Shown: positions 44,945-53,949, numbered from the stretch's first letter. The stretch is DNA of 64,000 bases from Chryseobacterium phocaeense (GCF_900169075.1 NZ_LT827015.1:1938158-2002157); one strand, 5' to 3'. A program made the numbers and translations. The notes: generated by a model from the letters alone, not told the origin.

Positions 44945-45676
44945 TTACTTGCTGCTTTGCTTTTGCAAAAGTTCCAGCGTATGTTTTACATGATCATTTC
45001 CTTTCCATTCGTCATGGCCGGGGATCACTTTGGCGCTGGCAGGATATTTGGCCTTCAGATTCTTCATAGTTGCAGGCCATTGCTGTACATTGGCTTCTCC
45101 CGTATACCCAAGATCAACTGCAGAGCTGCTTTTTACCAGACAGCCACCATCCAGAACATTATATTTCGGAAACCATACCACCACATTATCTGCTGTATGG
45201 CCTTCACCCAGAAAATCTACTACAAATTCTTCGCCGCCGATCTTATATTTTTTTCCGGTCTTTGTTATGGTATTGGAGGTTGCTTTTCCTTCTTTCTTCA
45301 ACAGCTCATTGGTTTTGGCTGTTGCATAGGTTTTGATTCCTTTATTATTGTAAAAGCTCAGGTCTCCGGCTCTGTCCTCATGTGAATGCGTAGCAAATAC
45401 AGCAATTACCGGTAAATTATGACGCTTTTTTATGGTGTCCATAAGGCTTTGATACTGGGTTTTCTGCCAGGGAACATCAAACAGCACCACTCCTTTTTTG
45501 GTCACAAGGTAGAGCGCATTGGTAGAATATTCTTTACCGCCAAAAACACCGAAGGTTTTGTACAGATAAAGGTTTTCACCAAAAGGTTTCTCAATGACAA
45601 AATCACGCACCTGCGCATTAAAAAAATTAATTAAAAATAAAAACAACACCGTAAAAACCTTAACACTTTTCTTCAT
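44945..45676 (-). CDS. bla: Subclass B1 metallo-beta-lactamase, IND/CIA/CGB type
   Basis: 243 residues with signal peptide (ends NFFNAQ). All B1 zinc ligands are present: H97, H99 and D101 in ATHSHEDRAGD, H160 in GEGHTADN, C179 in LDGGC and H221 in IPGHDEW, plus the substrate-contacting K182. The sequence between residues 55 and 230 closely follows IND- and CIA-type carbapenemases that are intrinsic to Chryseobacterium. It should be a periplasmic two-zinc enzyme hydrolysing penicillins, cephalosporins and carbapenems. It has no regulator beside it; the BlaI/BlaR1-like pair is about 10 kb away. Confidence 0.95.
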   Translation of the reverse strand: MKKSVKVFTVLFLFLINFFNAQVRDFVIEKPFGENLYLYKTFGVFGGKEYSTNALYLVTKKGVVLFDVPWQKTQYQSLMDTIKKRHNLPVIAVFATHSHEDRAGDLSFYNNKGIKTYATAKTNELLKKEGKATSNTITKTGKKYKIGGEEFVVDFLGEGHTADNVVVWFPKYNVLDGGCLVKSSSAVDLGYTGEANVQQWPATMKNLKAKYPASAKVIPGHDEWKGNDHVKHTLELLQKQSSK

Positions 45677-45874
45677 AATTTTTATCGTATTTAATTGAAC
45701 AATCGAAATGTAAATTGCTGAAAGGGCCCATTGGAATCAATTGAGGCCTGAAAGAAGTGCAAATTTATCTATAATTTATCTAATCCAACCGGCATCAGAA
45801 GGATTTAACTTTTTTTAATACTATAAAAGTCTGATGAAGCCTTAGACTCGTTAGGCAGCAAGAAAACGATATAT

Positions 45875-47032
45875 TTACGCTTTTCCTTTTTTAATTGTGA
45901 TTCTAAAAGTACTTCCTTTCCCTACTTCGGTCTGGGAAATTTTAATGTCTCCGTTGTGGTATTCATGAATGACTCTTCTGGCCAGTGAAAGTCCCAGTCC
46001 CCAGCCTCTCTTCTTGGTTGAATATCCCGGTTTGAATACATTTCTTACCTGCTGTTTGGTCATTCCGCTTCCGGAATCTTTTACTTCAACAAGGATATTT
46101 TTATTTCTTTCAAAGACATACATTTCCAGTATTCCTTCACCTTTCATGGCATCTACCGCATTTTTTACAAGGTTTTCAATCACCCAGCTCATCAGAATCT
46201 TGTTATGGGGCACCAGAATAGTATAGGTAGGAAGGTGCAGGCTGAAATCTATTTTTCTGGAAATCCGGGTTTTTAAATAATCATAATTTTCTGAAATGGT
46301 TTCATTAAAATTCAGGTCATTCAGCTCAGGAACCGAGCCTATTTTTGAGAAACGTTCGGAAATGGTCCTCAGTCTTTCGATATCTCTTTCTATTTCATGT
46401 ACACCGTCCGAATCCGGATGATCCAGCTTCATAATTTCTATCCAGCCGATCATAGATGATAAAGGAGTTCCGATCTGGTGGGCTGTTTCCTTTGCCAGTC
46501 CGGCCCAGAGGTATCCTTCATCCGTTTTCTTGATAGTCCTCAAAAACCAGAATGAAAACAGGAAATAACATAGAATAAAAAAACCTAAGAAATAAGGAAA
46601 ATAGCGTAAATTATTAAGAATCTGAGAGTTGTCATAATACACAAACTGATTGTTCCCGTCCGGAACTTTGATTTCAATAGGCGGATAGCTTTTTGCCATT
46701 TTTTTTGCTAAAAGGGTAACCAGAACAGGATCTTTTTCAATTTCCTGTGGAATATTTTTATGAACCATCGGACGGTCTTCCCGATCCAGCACAACCATTG
46801 GAATGGTTGTATTGGAGCTGTATATTTTAAGGATCAGTTCCTGTACTTCCAGACTTGGTGTTACTTCCTGCTGAAATTTCAGCGCACTTACGAGGATATC
46901 TACCCTTTTGATTTCCTCTTTCCTGAGAAAATTGATAAGAATAGTTGAAGCGACCACAATGGTCACCACCACAATGGTCATCAGCAAAAATATGATCCAG
47001 TTATTCAGCCTGGCAAATATGGATTTCCTCAA
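45875..47032 (-). CDS. Membrane sensor histidine kinase
   Basis: 385 residues. TM1 (about 12-34), a periplasmic sensor domain of about 100 residues, TM2 (about 145-165), then the kinase core: H-box AKETAHQIGTP (His185), N-box ENLVKNAVDAM, G1 DSGSGMTKQQ and a G2 block GWGLGLSLARRV. No HAMP and no response regulator are adjacent, so it is an orphan in this window. It starts 6 bp after dacB, so the two genes are co-transcribed, perhaps linking envelope sensing to peptidoglycan trimming. Confidence 0.92.
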   Translation of the reverse strand: MRKSIFARLNNWIIFLLMTIVVVTIVVASTILINFLRKEEIKRVDILVSALKFQQEVTPSLEVQELILKIYSSNTTIPMVVLDREDRPMVHKNIPQEIEKDPVLVTLLAKKMAKSYPPIEIKVPDGNNQFVYYDNSQILNNLRYFPYFLGFFILCYFLFSFWFLRTIKKTDEGYLWAGLAKETAHQIGTPLSSMIGWIEIMKLDHPDSDGVHEIERDIERLRTISERFSKIGSVPELNDLNFNETISENYDYLKTRISRKIDFSLHLPTYTILVPHNKILMSWVIENLVKNAVDAMKGEGILEMYVFERNKNILVEVKDSGSGMTKQQVRNVFKPGYSTKKRGWGLGLSLARRVIHEYHNGDIKISQTEVGKGSTFRITIKKGKA

Positions 47033-47038
47033 AATCTG

Positions 47039-48409
47039 TTATTTTAAAACATTCAGGATTTTCTGCAGTTCTGCATTTCCGCTTCCCTGATAGTTGTTGA
47101 TAATGATTGAAAATGTATATTTTTTTCCGTCTTTCGCGGTGTGATAGCCGGCAAAAGATTTGGTATCCCTCATGGTTCCGCTTTTCATCTTCATTCCGTT
47201 TTCCTGAACCGGAAAACCATCATAATAAGCATCAAACCAGGATTGTTTTTTTGCATACAGCAACGCCTGGACTTCTGCTTTCGCGGCTACATAATTCTGG
47301 GGTGAAAGACCACTTCCATCAGCAAAATTGATCATATTCGGGTTGATACCTTTTGATTTCCAGAATTCTTTTAAATAAGCCACTCCGGTTTTAAAGCTGG
47401 AATTTCCTTTCTTTTCCTTTCCCAAGGTTTTAATTAAAGTTTCCCCATACAGGTTGACACTTTTTCTTAAAAACCAATATACGATTTTATCCAGAGTCGG
47501 CGACTGATAGGTCAGAATGGTATTTTTTGCCACTGCCGGAGCAGATTTCCCTTCCAGTTCGAGCTGTGAAGCCGTTACCGTCTTTCCTGAGATTTCAATA
47601 CCGGATTCTTTAAGCCACTGCCCAACTTCGGTTCCCAGCTGAAGCGGCGGATTGGGAAGAGCCCCTGAAACCGTCACTGTTTTTCCAGCCGGCAATGTTC
47701 CGTTTATTAATGCGACTTCAGAATGGGGAGCAGTAAAAATAAGACTCTGATCCGAGCTTCCTCCTGCCTTCAGGTCATTAAGCCATTTAATATTTCCCAA
47801 TGGATAGGAAAAACCTTTAAACTCGGTCCCGTTAATATTAATGTCAAACTGATTTTCCCGCCAGTTAACTCCCCAGACACCGGCCCCGTAATAGTTCCCG
47901 AGATCATCCCACGGCCATCCTCCCGGAATCGTCTGATGGTCAAAATAAGAATCATCAACCACCAGATTACCCGTGATCTTTTTGATTCCTGAATTCTTTA
48001 CCGCTTCAATAAACTTCTTTTTAAAATTTTCCGGTTTACAGGCCTCATACCTCCAGCTTCCCAACGTAGGGTCTCCGTTGGAACTGATGATCAGATCCCC
48101 GTTCAATGTTCCTGAAGACAGGTTTCCGGAATATCCGGCGGTTGTTTTAAAAGTATAGTCTTTTCCCAATGTTTCCAAAGCTGCTGCTGCGGTGAAAACT
48201 TTCTGTGTAGAAGCTGTGGAAAGACCTTTATTTCCCTGATACTCGTAAATAAGCGTCCCGTTTTCATCGGTAACGTAGAACGATAATCCGGATGCCACCG
48301 CTCCCGAAGATTCCATAAGGTCTTTGGTGGCTTTATCCAGTTTCTGCGCAATATTCTGAGCAGAAATCATCTGAACCGACAGTGTAAGCACTGCAAGTGT
48401 TTTTTTCAT
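47039..48409 (-). CDS. dacB: D-Ala-D-Ala carboxypeptidase/endopeptidase (PBP4, S13 family)
   Basis: 456 residues with signal peptide. Active-site motifs of class C penicillin-binding proteins: SxxK at STQK (S67-K70), the SxN-type motif in DGSGLSPQN (about 354-362) and a KTG-like KSGTMRD near residue 405. It trims peptidoglycan side chains and cross-links in the periplasm. Length is normal for S13 enzymes. A histidine-kinase gene follows 6 bp downstream, an unusual pairing. Confidence 0.92.
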   Translation of the reverse strand: MKKTLAVLTLSVQMISAQNIAQKLDKATKDLMESSGAVASGLSFYVTDENGTLIYEYQGNKGLSTASTQKVFTAAAALETLGKDYTFKTTAGYSGNLSSGTLNGDLIISSNGDPTLGSWRYEACKPENFKKKFIEAVKNSGIKKITGNLVVDDSYFDHQTIPGGWPWDDLGNYYGAGVWGVNWRENQFDININGTEFKGFSYPLGNIKWLNDLKAGGSSDQSLIFTAPHSEVALINGTLPAGKTVTVSGALPNPPLQLGTEVGQWLKESGIEISGKTVTASQLELEGKSAPAVAKNTILTYQSPTLDKIVYWFLRKSVNLYGETLIKTLGKEKKGNSSFKTGVAYLKEFWKSKGINPNMINFADGSGLSPQNYVAAKAEVQALLYAKKQSWFDAYYDGFPVQENGMKMKSGTMRDTKSFAGYHTAKDGKKYTFSIIINNYQGSGNAELQKILNVLK

Positions 48410-48438
48410 TGCAATTTTTTTGATAAATCCGGGTTTTC

Positions 48439-48472
48439 CATTCCAACGCTACGGTTTTGACGCTTTGGAATG
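48439..48472. other. Hairpin upstream of dacB
   Basis: The outer arms CATTCCAA / TTGGAATG are exact inverse complements, with further pairing inside (CGCT / ACGC partly). It lies about 30-60 bp before the dacB start and has no T-run, so it could be a leader structure or operator. Confidence 0.35.
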
Positions 48473-48538
48473 TATTTCACAACATTATATTCAATTCTTA
48501 ATCAAATATAATAAAAATAAGAGTTTGATTTTAATGGC

Positions 48539-49231
48539 TTAAAGCAGGCTGCCTGCCTCTATTTCGTAAGGTTCTTTATCTTTTTCAAAAATCCTCGTCA
48601 GCTCACTTCCTTCCACCGTAATGGTGTCTCCTGTCCTTCTGATCCAGTTTCCTTCACGGAGGCCGACTACTTTTACATCATTCTGAGTCAGGAATTCTCT
48701 GATCCTTGTTTCCCTGGTTTCCCCGTTGTGCTTCAAGTCTGGATTTGGGTCAAGATAATGCGGATTGAGATTGAAAGGAACCAATCCCATACAATCGAAG
48801 CTTGGCGGATATACAATAGGCATATCATTGGTAGTCTTCATATTCTGTCCTCCTATATTGCTCCCGGCACTGCATCCCAGATACGCTTTTCCGGATTCAA
48901 CATTTTCTTTTAAAACCGACATTAAACCTTCTTCATGCAGGGTTTTCACCAAGAGGAATGTATTTCCACCGCCTGTAAAATATCCTTTGGCATGATTCAG
49001 GGCCTCTTTCTTGTTTTCAAATTCATGAAGGCCTTTGACTTTTATATCGATGGTTTCAAAAAATGAACGTGCTTTTGTGGTATAATCGTCGTGAGAAATA
49101 CCGCCGGGCCTTGCGAACGGAATGAAAATAATTTCATCAATACCCTGATATAATGTGATTAATTCTTCTCTTAAGTATTCTAAATATTCACCACCGAAAA
49201 TGGTGGAAGTGGACGCTAATATGATATTCAT
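48539..49231 (-). CDS. pepE: Peptidase E (alpha-aspartyl dipeptidase)
   Basis: 230 residues. Class I glutamine-amidotransferase-like fold with the nucleophile Ser121 in LGCSAGSN, TGGGNTFLL (about 86-94), and the later PHYLDPNP segment typical of PepE. It cleaves Asp-X dipeptides in the cytoplasm. It is monocistronic in appearance; a gap of 130 bp separates it from dacB. Confidence 0.93.
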   Translation of the reverse strand: MNIILASTSTIFGGEYLEYLREELITLYQGIDEIIFIPFARPGGISHDDYTTKARSFFETIDIKVKGLHEFENKKEALNHAKGYFTGGGNTFLLVKTLHEEGLMSVLKENVESGKAYLGCSAGSNIGGQNMKTTNDMPIVYPPSFDCMGLVPFNLNPHYLDPNPDLKHNGETRETRIREFLTQNDVKVVGLREGNWIRRTGDTITVEGSELTRIFEKDKEPYEIEAGSLL

Positions 49232-49423
49232 TTCAGGAAAATTATAGTGATTATGTGAAAAACTGATACAAAGATAAACTCAAACACCGACGAATCAAAA
49301 ATTAAGCTAAAAAAAACAATTGATCCGTTAATATCTTCTAAAAAAACTTAAAGCTTCTAAAATTTGAGGTTTTCTGGAATTATTCTTGGATTTTAGAAAA
49401 AAGAATTTTAAAAATGTAAGATT

Positions 49424-49984
49424 ATGAAAATGACTAAAATCAATATTAAGAACTTATTTCTGGGGTTAATATTTGCCGGAACTGCAAGTCTTGTCAATGC
49501 ACAGACTACTAAAACAGATACGGCAGCCAGCACAACAACTACAGCCACTACAGCACAAACAGGAGATACATCTATTGAAGGTCTTAAAAAGCAGATTGAA
49601 GCCAATCCGAAAGATACGGATGCACTGGTGAAATTGGCAACCGCCTATCAGGATGCTTCAGACTGGACCAACGCAGTAGATACATGGAAAAAAATATCAG
49701 TTTTATTGCCGGATTGGGCTCCATCATATTACAGTCAGGCTTATGCCTACCAATCAGCTAAAGATGATGCCAATGCAAAACTGGCCTATGAAAAATATGT
49801 AGCCGCTGTAAAACCTGCAGAAGTAGAACAAAATAAAAAGAATCTGGCCTACGCCTATTTCTATCTTGCCTTTACAGAACAGAAAACTGACCCAGGCAAG
49901 GCAAAACAACATATTGCTAAATCCCTGGAGTATGATCCTACCAATCAGGACGCTCTAAAACTTAGCAAAGCTTTAAATTCATAG
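49424..49984 (+). CDS. Secreted tetratricopeptide-repeat protein
   Basis: 186 residues with signal peptide (cleavage after VNAQ), a threonine-rich linker (about residues 28-50) and two to three TPR-like helical pairs (DALVKLATAYQDASDWTNAV; PSYYSQAYAYQSAKDDANAKLAYEKYV; KNLAYAYFYLAFTEQKT). TPRs usually serve protein-protein contacts. No partner is evident. A terminator follows. Confidence 0.82.
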   Translation: MKMTKINIKNLFLGLIFAGTASLVNAQTTKTDTAASTTTTATTAQTGDTSIEGLKKQIEANPKDTDALVKLATAYQDASDWTNAVDTWKKISVLLPDWAPSYYSQAYAYQSAKDDANAKLAYEKYVAAVKPAEVEQNKKNLAYAYFYLAFTEQKTDPGKAKQHIAKSLEYDPTNQDALKLSKALNS

Positions 49985-49986
49985 TT

Positions 49987-50017
49987 AAAATCCGGAGAAA
50001 TCCGGATTTTTTTATTT
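49987..50017 (+). terminator. Terminator after the TPR gene
   Basis: Stem AAAATCCGG / CCGGATTTT with loop AGAAAT, followed by TTTTATTTTT. Confidence 0.85.
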
Positions 50018-50130
50018 TTAGTCGTCGTTTCAATCCCAGTTTAGAATTTATTCAACTATACAATAAGTGTATACCTGTCCAACATGAACTTCCATCTTCT
50101 CTCTTCCTTCTTCCAACCCTTTCCACAAAC

Positions 50131-50619
50131 TTAATCAATCTTCTTCCCAAAGAAATCCGTTTCCCCATGGAGATGCCGCATGATCTTTTCTATATTCCTG
50201 TCAATACTCGCTTCTGTTTTCAGATTGTTGATATACCGGATCAGTTCATGCCTTCTGGATGGAACCAGGTTTTCAAAATTACCGGAAGCTAAAGGACTGG
50301 CTTTAATCGCTTCATCCAGTTTAGGATGGATTGCAATACTCCGGTCTGAATCATCATATTCTATAAAAATTTCAAGCGCCTCCCCTATTCGTTTCGGTGA
50401 ATTTTTCAGCATCACAAGGTTCACATACAACCTCCATTCTCCCCTATATTTCATAAGGTTTTGCTGAAATTCTTTTCCGTTTACCGTACCTTTTACGGGA
50501 ACCGGGCTTTTATCCTTCCCTGCTTTCTCAAAAATCAGGGCTAAGATGTCTTCCGGAACAAAAACAAAGGGATTAATTCCTATAATATCAAGGGCTGCAG
50601 TGAAACTGGTGTTTTTCAT
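50131..50619 (-). CDS. DUF1905/YdeI-like protein
   Basis: 162 residues from the ATG at 50617-50619 (MKNTSFTAALDIIGINPFVFVP), which fits the DUF1905 start. The longer open frame from 50721 only adds translated tandem repeat and is rejected. The first ~85 residues form the DUF1905 domain (KGTVNGKEFQQNLMKYRGEW), and the C-terminal part (SRRHELIRYINNLKTEASIDRNI) matches the YdeI/OmpD-associated region. Function is not known. A tandem repeat lies just upstream. Confidence 0.83.
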   Translation of the reverse strand: MKNTSFTAALDIIGINPFVFVPEDILALIFEKAGKDKSPVPVKGTVNGKEFQQNLMKYRGEWRLYVNLVMLKNSPKRIGEALEIFIEYDDSDRSIAIHPKLDEAIKASPLASGNFENLVPSRRHELIRYINNLKTEASIDRNIEKIMRHLHGETDFFGKKID

Positions 50620-50660
50620 GTTTGTTTGTATATGAGCAATAAGCAATAAGCAAAGATAAT

Positions 50661-50716
50661 ACATCTGACATCTGACATCTGACATCTGACATCTGACATC
50701 TGACATCTGACATCTA
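50661..50716. repeat. Seven perfect copies of ACATCTG plus a partial eighth
   Basis: From 50661 the 7-bp unit acatctg repeats seven times (to 50709) and ends with acatcta. On the minus strand each unit holds an ATG (cagATGt) and the array is open in all three frames. It sits between the DUF1905 start (42 bp away) and the fsa promoter. Confidence 0.97.
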
Positions 50717-50753
50717 CACAAAATTAAAACTTTCCACTCACAAACGGAATTCT

Positions 50754-50761
50754 TATCTTTG
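50754..50761 (+). promoter_or_regulatory. -7 promoter element of fsa
   Basis: TATCTTTG matches TAnnTTTG, 24 bp before the fsa ATG. Confidence 0.6.
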
Positions 50762-50784
50762 CAACAATAAATCTATCAAACAAA

Positions 50785-51438
50785 ATGAAATTTTTTATTG
50801 ACACCGCCAATTTAGAGCAGATTAAAGAGGCCAGAGACCTTGGAATTTTAGATGGGGTAACAACCAACCCTTCCTTAATGGCAAAAGAAGGAATTCAGGG
50901 AAGCGAAGCCATCAAAAATCACTATAAAACGATCTGTGAGCTTGTAGACGGAGATATTTCTGCTGAAGTACTTTCTACTACCTATGAAGAAATGATTAAA
51001 GAAGGGGAAGAATTGGCAGCAATCCACCCGAATATCGTTGTGAAAATCCCAATGATCAAAGACGGGATCAAAGCATTAAAATATTTCTCCGACAAAGGGA
51101 TCAAAACCAACTGTACGCTGATTTTCTCAGCAGGACAGGCGCTTCTGGCAGCTAAAGCCGGAGCTACTTACGTTTCTCCTTTCCTGGGAAGACTGGATGA
51201 TATCTCTACAGACGGACTGGGACTTATCCAGGAAATCAGATTAATTTTCGACAATTACATGTATGAAACTGAAATCCTTGCAGCGTCTATCCGTCATTCC
51301 ATGCACATCATCGACTGTGCTAAAATCGGGGCAGATGTGATCACGTCTCCACTTCCTCCGATCTTGAGCTTACTGAAGCATCCCTTAACAGACAGCGGAC
51401 TGGCTCAGTTTGTGGCAGATTCTCAAAAATTAGCTTAA
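50785..51438 (+). CDS. fsa: Transaldolase-like fructose-6-phosphate aldolase
   Basis: 217 residues, the short transaldolase/FSA type. [20 protein letters not shown] and [14 protein letters not shown] at the N-terminus, Schiff-base Lys87 in VVKIPMI, and [29 protein letters not shown] further on are typical. Such enzymes act as transaldolase or split fructose 6-phosphate into dihydroxyacetone and glyceraldehyde 3-phosphate; the sequence alone cannot choose. It has its own promoter and terminator. Confidence 0.94.
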   Translation: MKFFIDTANLEQIKEARDLGILDGVTTNPSLMAKEGIQGSEAIKNHYKTICELVDGDISAEVLSTTYEEMIKEGEELAAIHPNIVVKIPMIKDGIKALKYFSDKGIKTNCTLIFSAGQALLAAKAGATYVSPFLGRLDDISTDGLGLIQEIRLIFDNYMYETEILAASIRHSMHIIDCAKIGADVITSPLPPILSLLKHPLTDSGLAQFVADSQKLA

Positions 51439-51461
51439 TTATTAAAAGCTATTCAGATATA

Positions 51462-51498
51462 AAAATCCCGGAACTTTCTTGCTCCGGGATTTTCTTTT
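51462..51498. terminator. Terminator after fsa, shared with the GLPGLI gene on the other strand
   Basis: Stem AAAATCCCGGA / TCCGGGATTTT with loop ACTTTCTTGC, flanked by T-rich sequence on the plus strand (CTTTTT). The minus-strand GLPGLI gene ends at its right edge. Confidence 0.85.
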
Positions 51499-52364
51499 TA
51501 TTTCAACAGATCTAGTTCCAGAATATTATTTTCTTTTTTAATTTGATTGATCAACTGCATTTCTCTTTCTTTTCTCTTCGCATCAGATGTTTTTACCAGT
51601 TTTCCTGAATCATCAATTTCCATAATATTACGGCCTTGTGCCTGCATCAGCTTTTCACTTTTCATGGGATCTTTACAGTAATCTTTAAAAGCTTGTTTAT
51701 ATTTTGCTTCATTCAATTTAATAAGGTTAAAACTATTCTCTCCGGAATTCTTCCATTCATACCCTTCCGGAAGCTTTTTAATTCCCTTTAGTTCGAATGA
51801 ATGTGTCTGGCTGGAGTCTTCTAACTTTACAATAAGTCCGGGAAGTCCATAGAATTTATAGGGTCCGTCCTGAATAAGCACGTCTGTGGTAAACCATGCG
51901 GTCCATTTTCTGCCGGCAAATTCACAAACAGCTTTTTGAGCAGTCAGTTCTCCGATCTTTGCTTTTTCAGGAAGAATTTTCCATTTTTGCTTTCTGCCGT
52001 CCTCTACCCTATACATATCCATACCCAGAGAATTGAAAAAATTGACCGAATAATCAGGATATGACTTTTCAACACTATAACGAATTTTACCCTTGAACTT
52101 AATTTTTGAAAGATCCGTTTCTATTCCACGCTTAGCACACATATCCATAGCAGCGGCCCAGGTAGAATCCGATTTAAAAACATCACTACTGTAAAACTTA
52201 GATCCTTTCGGAATAACATCCAGAAACATTATTTCAGTCTCCGGGGTATTTTTTGCAGTAGAATCAATGCTATACTTATACTCATACATGAATCTTTGCC
52301 TTTGAGCACCGACTGAAAGGGTTAACAGCAGAATGAATAAGATGGCTAATTTTTTCATGATCAT
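51498..52364 (-). CDS. GLPGLI-family secreted protein
   Basis: 288 residues with signal peptide (MKKLAILFILLLTLSVGAQ; the third codon is an equally good start). The family signature YKFYGLPGLIVKLED is at about residues 166-180. GLPGLI proteins (TIGR01200 type) are secreted proteins of Bacteroidota with unknown function. The gene begins 2 bp after the acetyltransferase stop, so the two are co-transcribed. Paralogues lie at 53056 and 58808. Confidence 0.85.
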   Translation of the reverse strand: MIMKKLAILFILLLTLSVGAQRQRFMYEYKYSIDSTAKNTPETEIMFLDVIPKGSKFYSSDVFKSDSTWAAAMDMCAKRGIETDLSKIKFKGKIRYSVEKSYPDYSVNFFNSLGMDMYRVEDGRKQKWKILPEKAKIGELTAQKAVCEFAGRKWTAWFTTDVLIQDGPYKFYGLPGLIVKLEDSSQTHSFELKGIKKLPEGYEWKNSGENSFNLIKLNEAKYKQAFKDYCKDPMKSEKLMQAQGRNIMEIDDSGKLVKTSDAKRKEREMQLINQIKKENNILELDLLK

Positions 52365-52366
52365 GA

Positions 52367-52942
52367 TTAATATGATTTTAAATTTTCTTCAACATTTTTA
52401 ATTACCCTGCAGGGATTTCCCACCGCAACCGCATAATCGGGAATATCTTTGGTGACTACACTTCCCGCTCCTATCACGGCATTATTTCCAATGGAAACAC
52501 CGGGCAGGACGACCACATTTCCTCCCAGCCATACATTATCTCCTATGCTAATCGGATGGGCATATTCCAGGCCTTCATTGCGCTGTTTGGCATCAAGCGG
52601 ATGTCCGGCGGTATAAAAGCTGCAGTTCGGGCCGATGAAAACATTATCCCCGAACTTCACTTCAGCGCAGTCCAGGATGGTAAGATTATGGTTGGCATAA
52701 AAATTTTCTCCTACTTTAATATTGTATCCGTAGTCGCACCAAAAATTTGGTTCTATGCAAATACGTTCTTTGGCTTCCCCAAGGATCTGCCTGATTAAAC
52801 GGTCCCGGTTTTCGGCATCAGAGTTCTTCAGATGATTGTATTCCAGACATAGGTCTTTGCAGGCAATCCGTTCATGAATCAGTTCTTTATCATAATTGGC
52901 GTCATATAAAAGCCCGGCAGCACATTTTTCTTTTTCTGTCAT
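52367..52942 (-). CDS. Sugar O-acetyltransferase, hexapeptide-repeat type (Maa-like)
   Basis: 191 residues from the ATG at 52940-52942, giving MTEKEKCAAGLLYDANYD, the usual start of the maltose/galactoside acetyltransferase family; a codon 9 bp upstream would add three residues. The left-handed beta-helix spans about 60-170, with the catalytic His in FYTAGHPLDAKQR and the loop IGDNVWLGGNVVVLPGVSIG. It transfers acetyl from acetyl-CoA to sugars or similar acceptors. It lies between two GLPGLI genes. Confidence 0.92.
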   Translation of the reverse strand: MTEKEKCAAGLLYDANYDKELIHERIACKDLCLEYNHLKNSDAENRDRLIRQILGEAKERICIEPNFWCDYGYNIKVGENFYANHNLTILDCAEVKFGDNVFIGPNCSFYTAGHPLDAKQRNEGLEYAHPISIGDNVWLGGNVVVLPGVSIGNNAVIGAGSVVTKDIPDYAVAVGNPCRVIKNVEENLKSY

Positions 52943-52957
52943 AAATTGCATTTCAAA

Positions 52958-52985
52958 GTTTAAGGTTTAAGGTTTAAGGTTTAAA
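52958..52985. repeat. Four copies of a 7-bp GTTTAAG tandem repeat
   Basis: The unit gtttaag is repeated four times, the last with an extra A. It lies just upstream of the acetyltransferase gene. The same word recurs inside prmC and near 30845. Confidence 0.9.
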
Positions 52986-53002
52986 GATAGGGTTAATAAT
53001 CA

Positions 53003-53038
53003 AAAAACAGGATGATTATTAATAACCATCCTGTTTTT
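53003..53038 (-). terminator. Terminator after the second GLPGLI gene
   Basis: Stem AAAAACAGGATG / CATCCTGTTTTT with a 12-base interior that can pair further, 18 bp past the GLPGLI stop at 53056. Confidence 0.85.
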
Positions 53039-53055
53039 ATCTAATAGAAACGTAC

Positions 53056-53949
53056 TTATTTGTATAGGTCTGGTTCTATTTTATTGTTATTTTTTAAAGC
53101 ATCTTCTTTTGCTCTTTTTTCTATATTCCTGTACATTTCATTGGGGTCAATGGTTTTTCCGTCCTGATTTTTCATATTAACCACAGCACCTGCAGGAAGC
53201 GTGCTCATCATTTGTTTCATATCTTTCGTAGGATCTGTAAGGTAGTCTTTCCAGGCTTTTTTAAACTGTTTTTTGCTCACCTCTATTTCCTTGCCCCCTA
53301 TGCCTACCATGGTGAGACCCGGTATCTGAATATCTTCTTCTGAAGCTGCTCCAGATTTTTTGTTTCCGATTAAAGTCATAATATGGGAACCGGTGGTGTC
53401 TTCAATTTTTATAATCAGCCCCGGAAGTCCATAAAATTTATACGGTCCGTCCTGGAAAGGAATATCTGTGGAAAACCATGCGATCCAGCTTCTTCCTCCA
53501 TAATTGGTGGTCGCTTTTTGAGTGTTATATTCGCCTATTTTTTCTTTATCCGGCAGGATTTTCCATTCCGGTTTCTGATCTTCTGCCACTTTATAGGTGG
53601 TATTTCCTATTTTATCGGAAAAAGACACTCCGAAATCCGGATACTTTTTAGTCACCGTGGTAAAGATTGTTCCGGGTTTCATATTTCTCTTAATATTAAT
53701 ACTTCCTCCGAAACCGCCTTTCATCTGCTTGGCAATATCAGCTTTTGTGGTGGAATCAGAAACAAACTTTTCACGGCTGTAATATTTGGATCCGTCTTTA
53801 TCAATATCCAGAAGCATAATATCACTTTTCACTTCCGCCCTGTTTGTAGAATCTGCAATATATTTATAATCGTAAAAGAATCTGTTGACCTGCGCGTTCG
53901 CGAATACTCCCAGAACCAATAATAAAATGAAATAATTATTTTTCATCAT
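53056..53949 (-). CDS. GLPGLI-family secreted protein
   Basis: 297 residues with signal peptide (LLVLGVFANAQ). The signature YKFYGLPGLIIKIEDTTGSH is at about residues 174-193. The order of blocks (YDYKYIADST, DIMLLDIDKDGSKYYSREKF, EWKILPDKEKIGEY, WIAWFSTDIPFQDGPYKFYGLPG) parallels the 51498 paralogue. It is the first gene after blaR1, 73 bp away with a hairpin between, so it may belong to the same transcript. Confidence 0.87.
   Translation of the reverse strand: MMKNNYFILLLVLGVFANAQVNRFFYDYKYIADSTNRAEVKSDIMLLDIDKDGSKYYSREKFVSDSTTKADIAKQMKGGFGGSINIKRNMKPGTIFTTVTKKYPDFGVSFSDKIGNTTYKVAEDQKPEWKILPDKEKIGEYNTQKATTNYGGRSWIAWFSTDIPFQDGPYKFYGLPGLIIKIEDTTGSHIMTLIGNKKSGAASEEDIQIPGLTMVGIGGKEIEVSKKQFKKAWKDYLTDPTKDMKQMMSTLPAGAVVNMKNQDGKTIDPNEMYRNIEKRAKEDALKNNNKIEPDLYK

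Noticed and set aside
45676..45875. Link between the BlaI/BlaR1 pair and the metallo-beta-lactamase
   Set aside because: They are about 10 kb apart, and no ACTAA-N4-TTAGT dyad was noticed near the lactamase gene, so direct control is not claimed.
50620..50721. N-terminal extension of the DUF1905 protein to the ATG at 50721
   Set aside because: The extra 34 residues are translated tandem repeat and linker; the protein family begins at the ATG of 50619.
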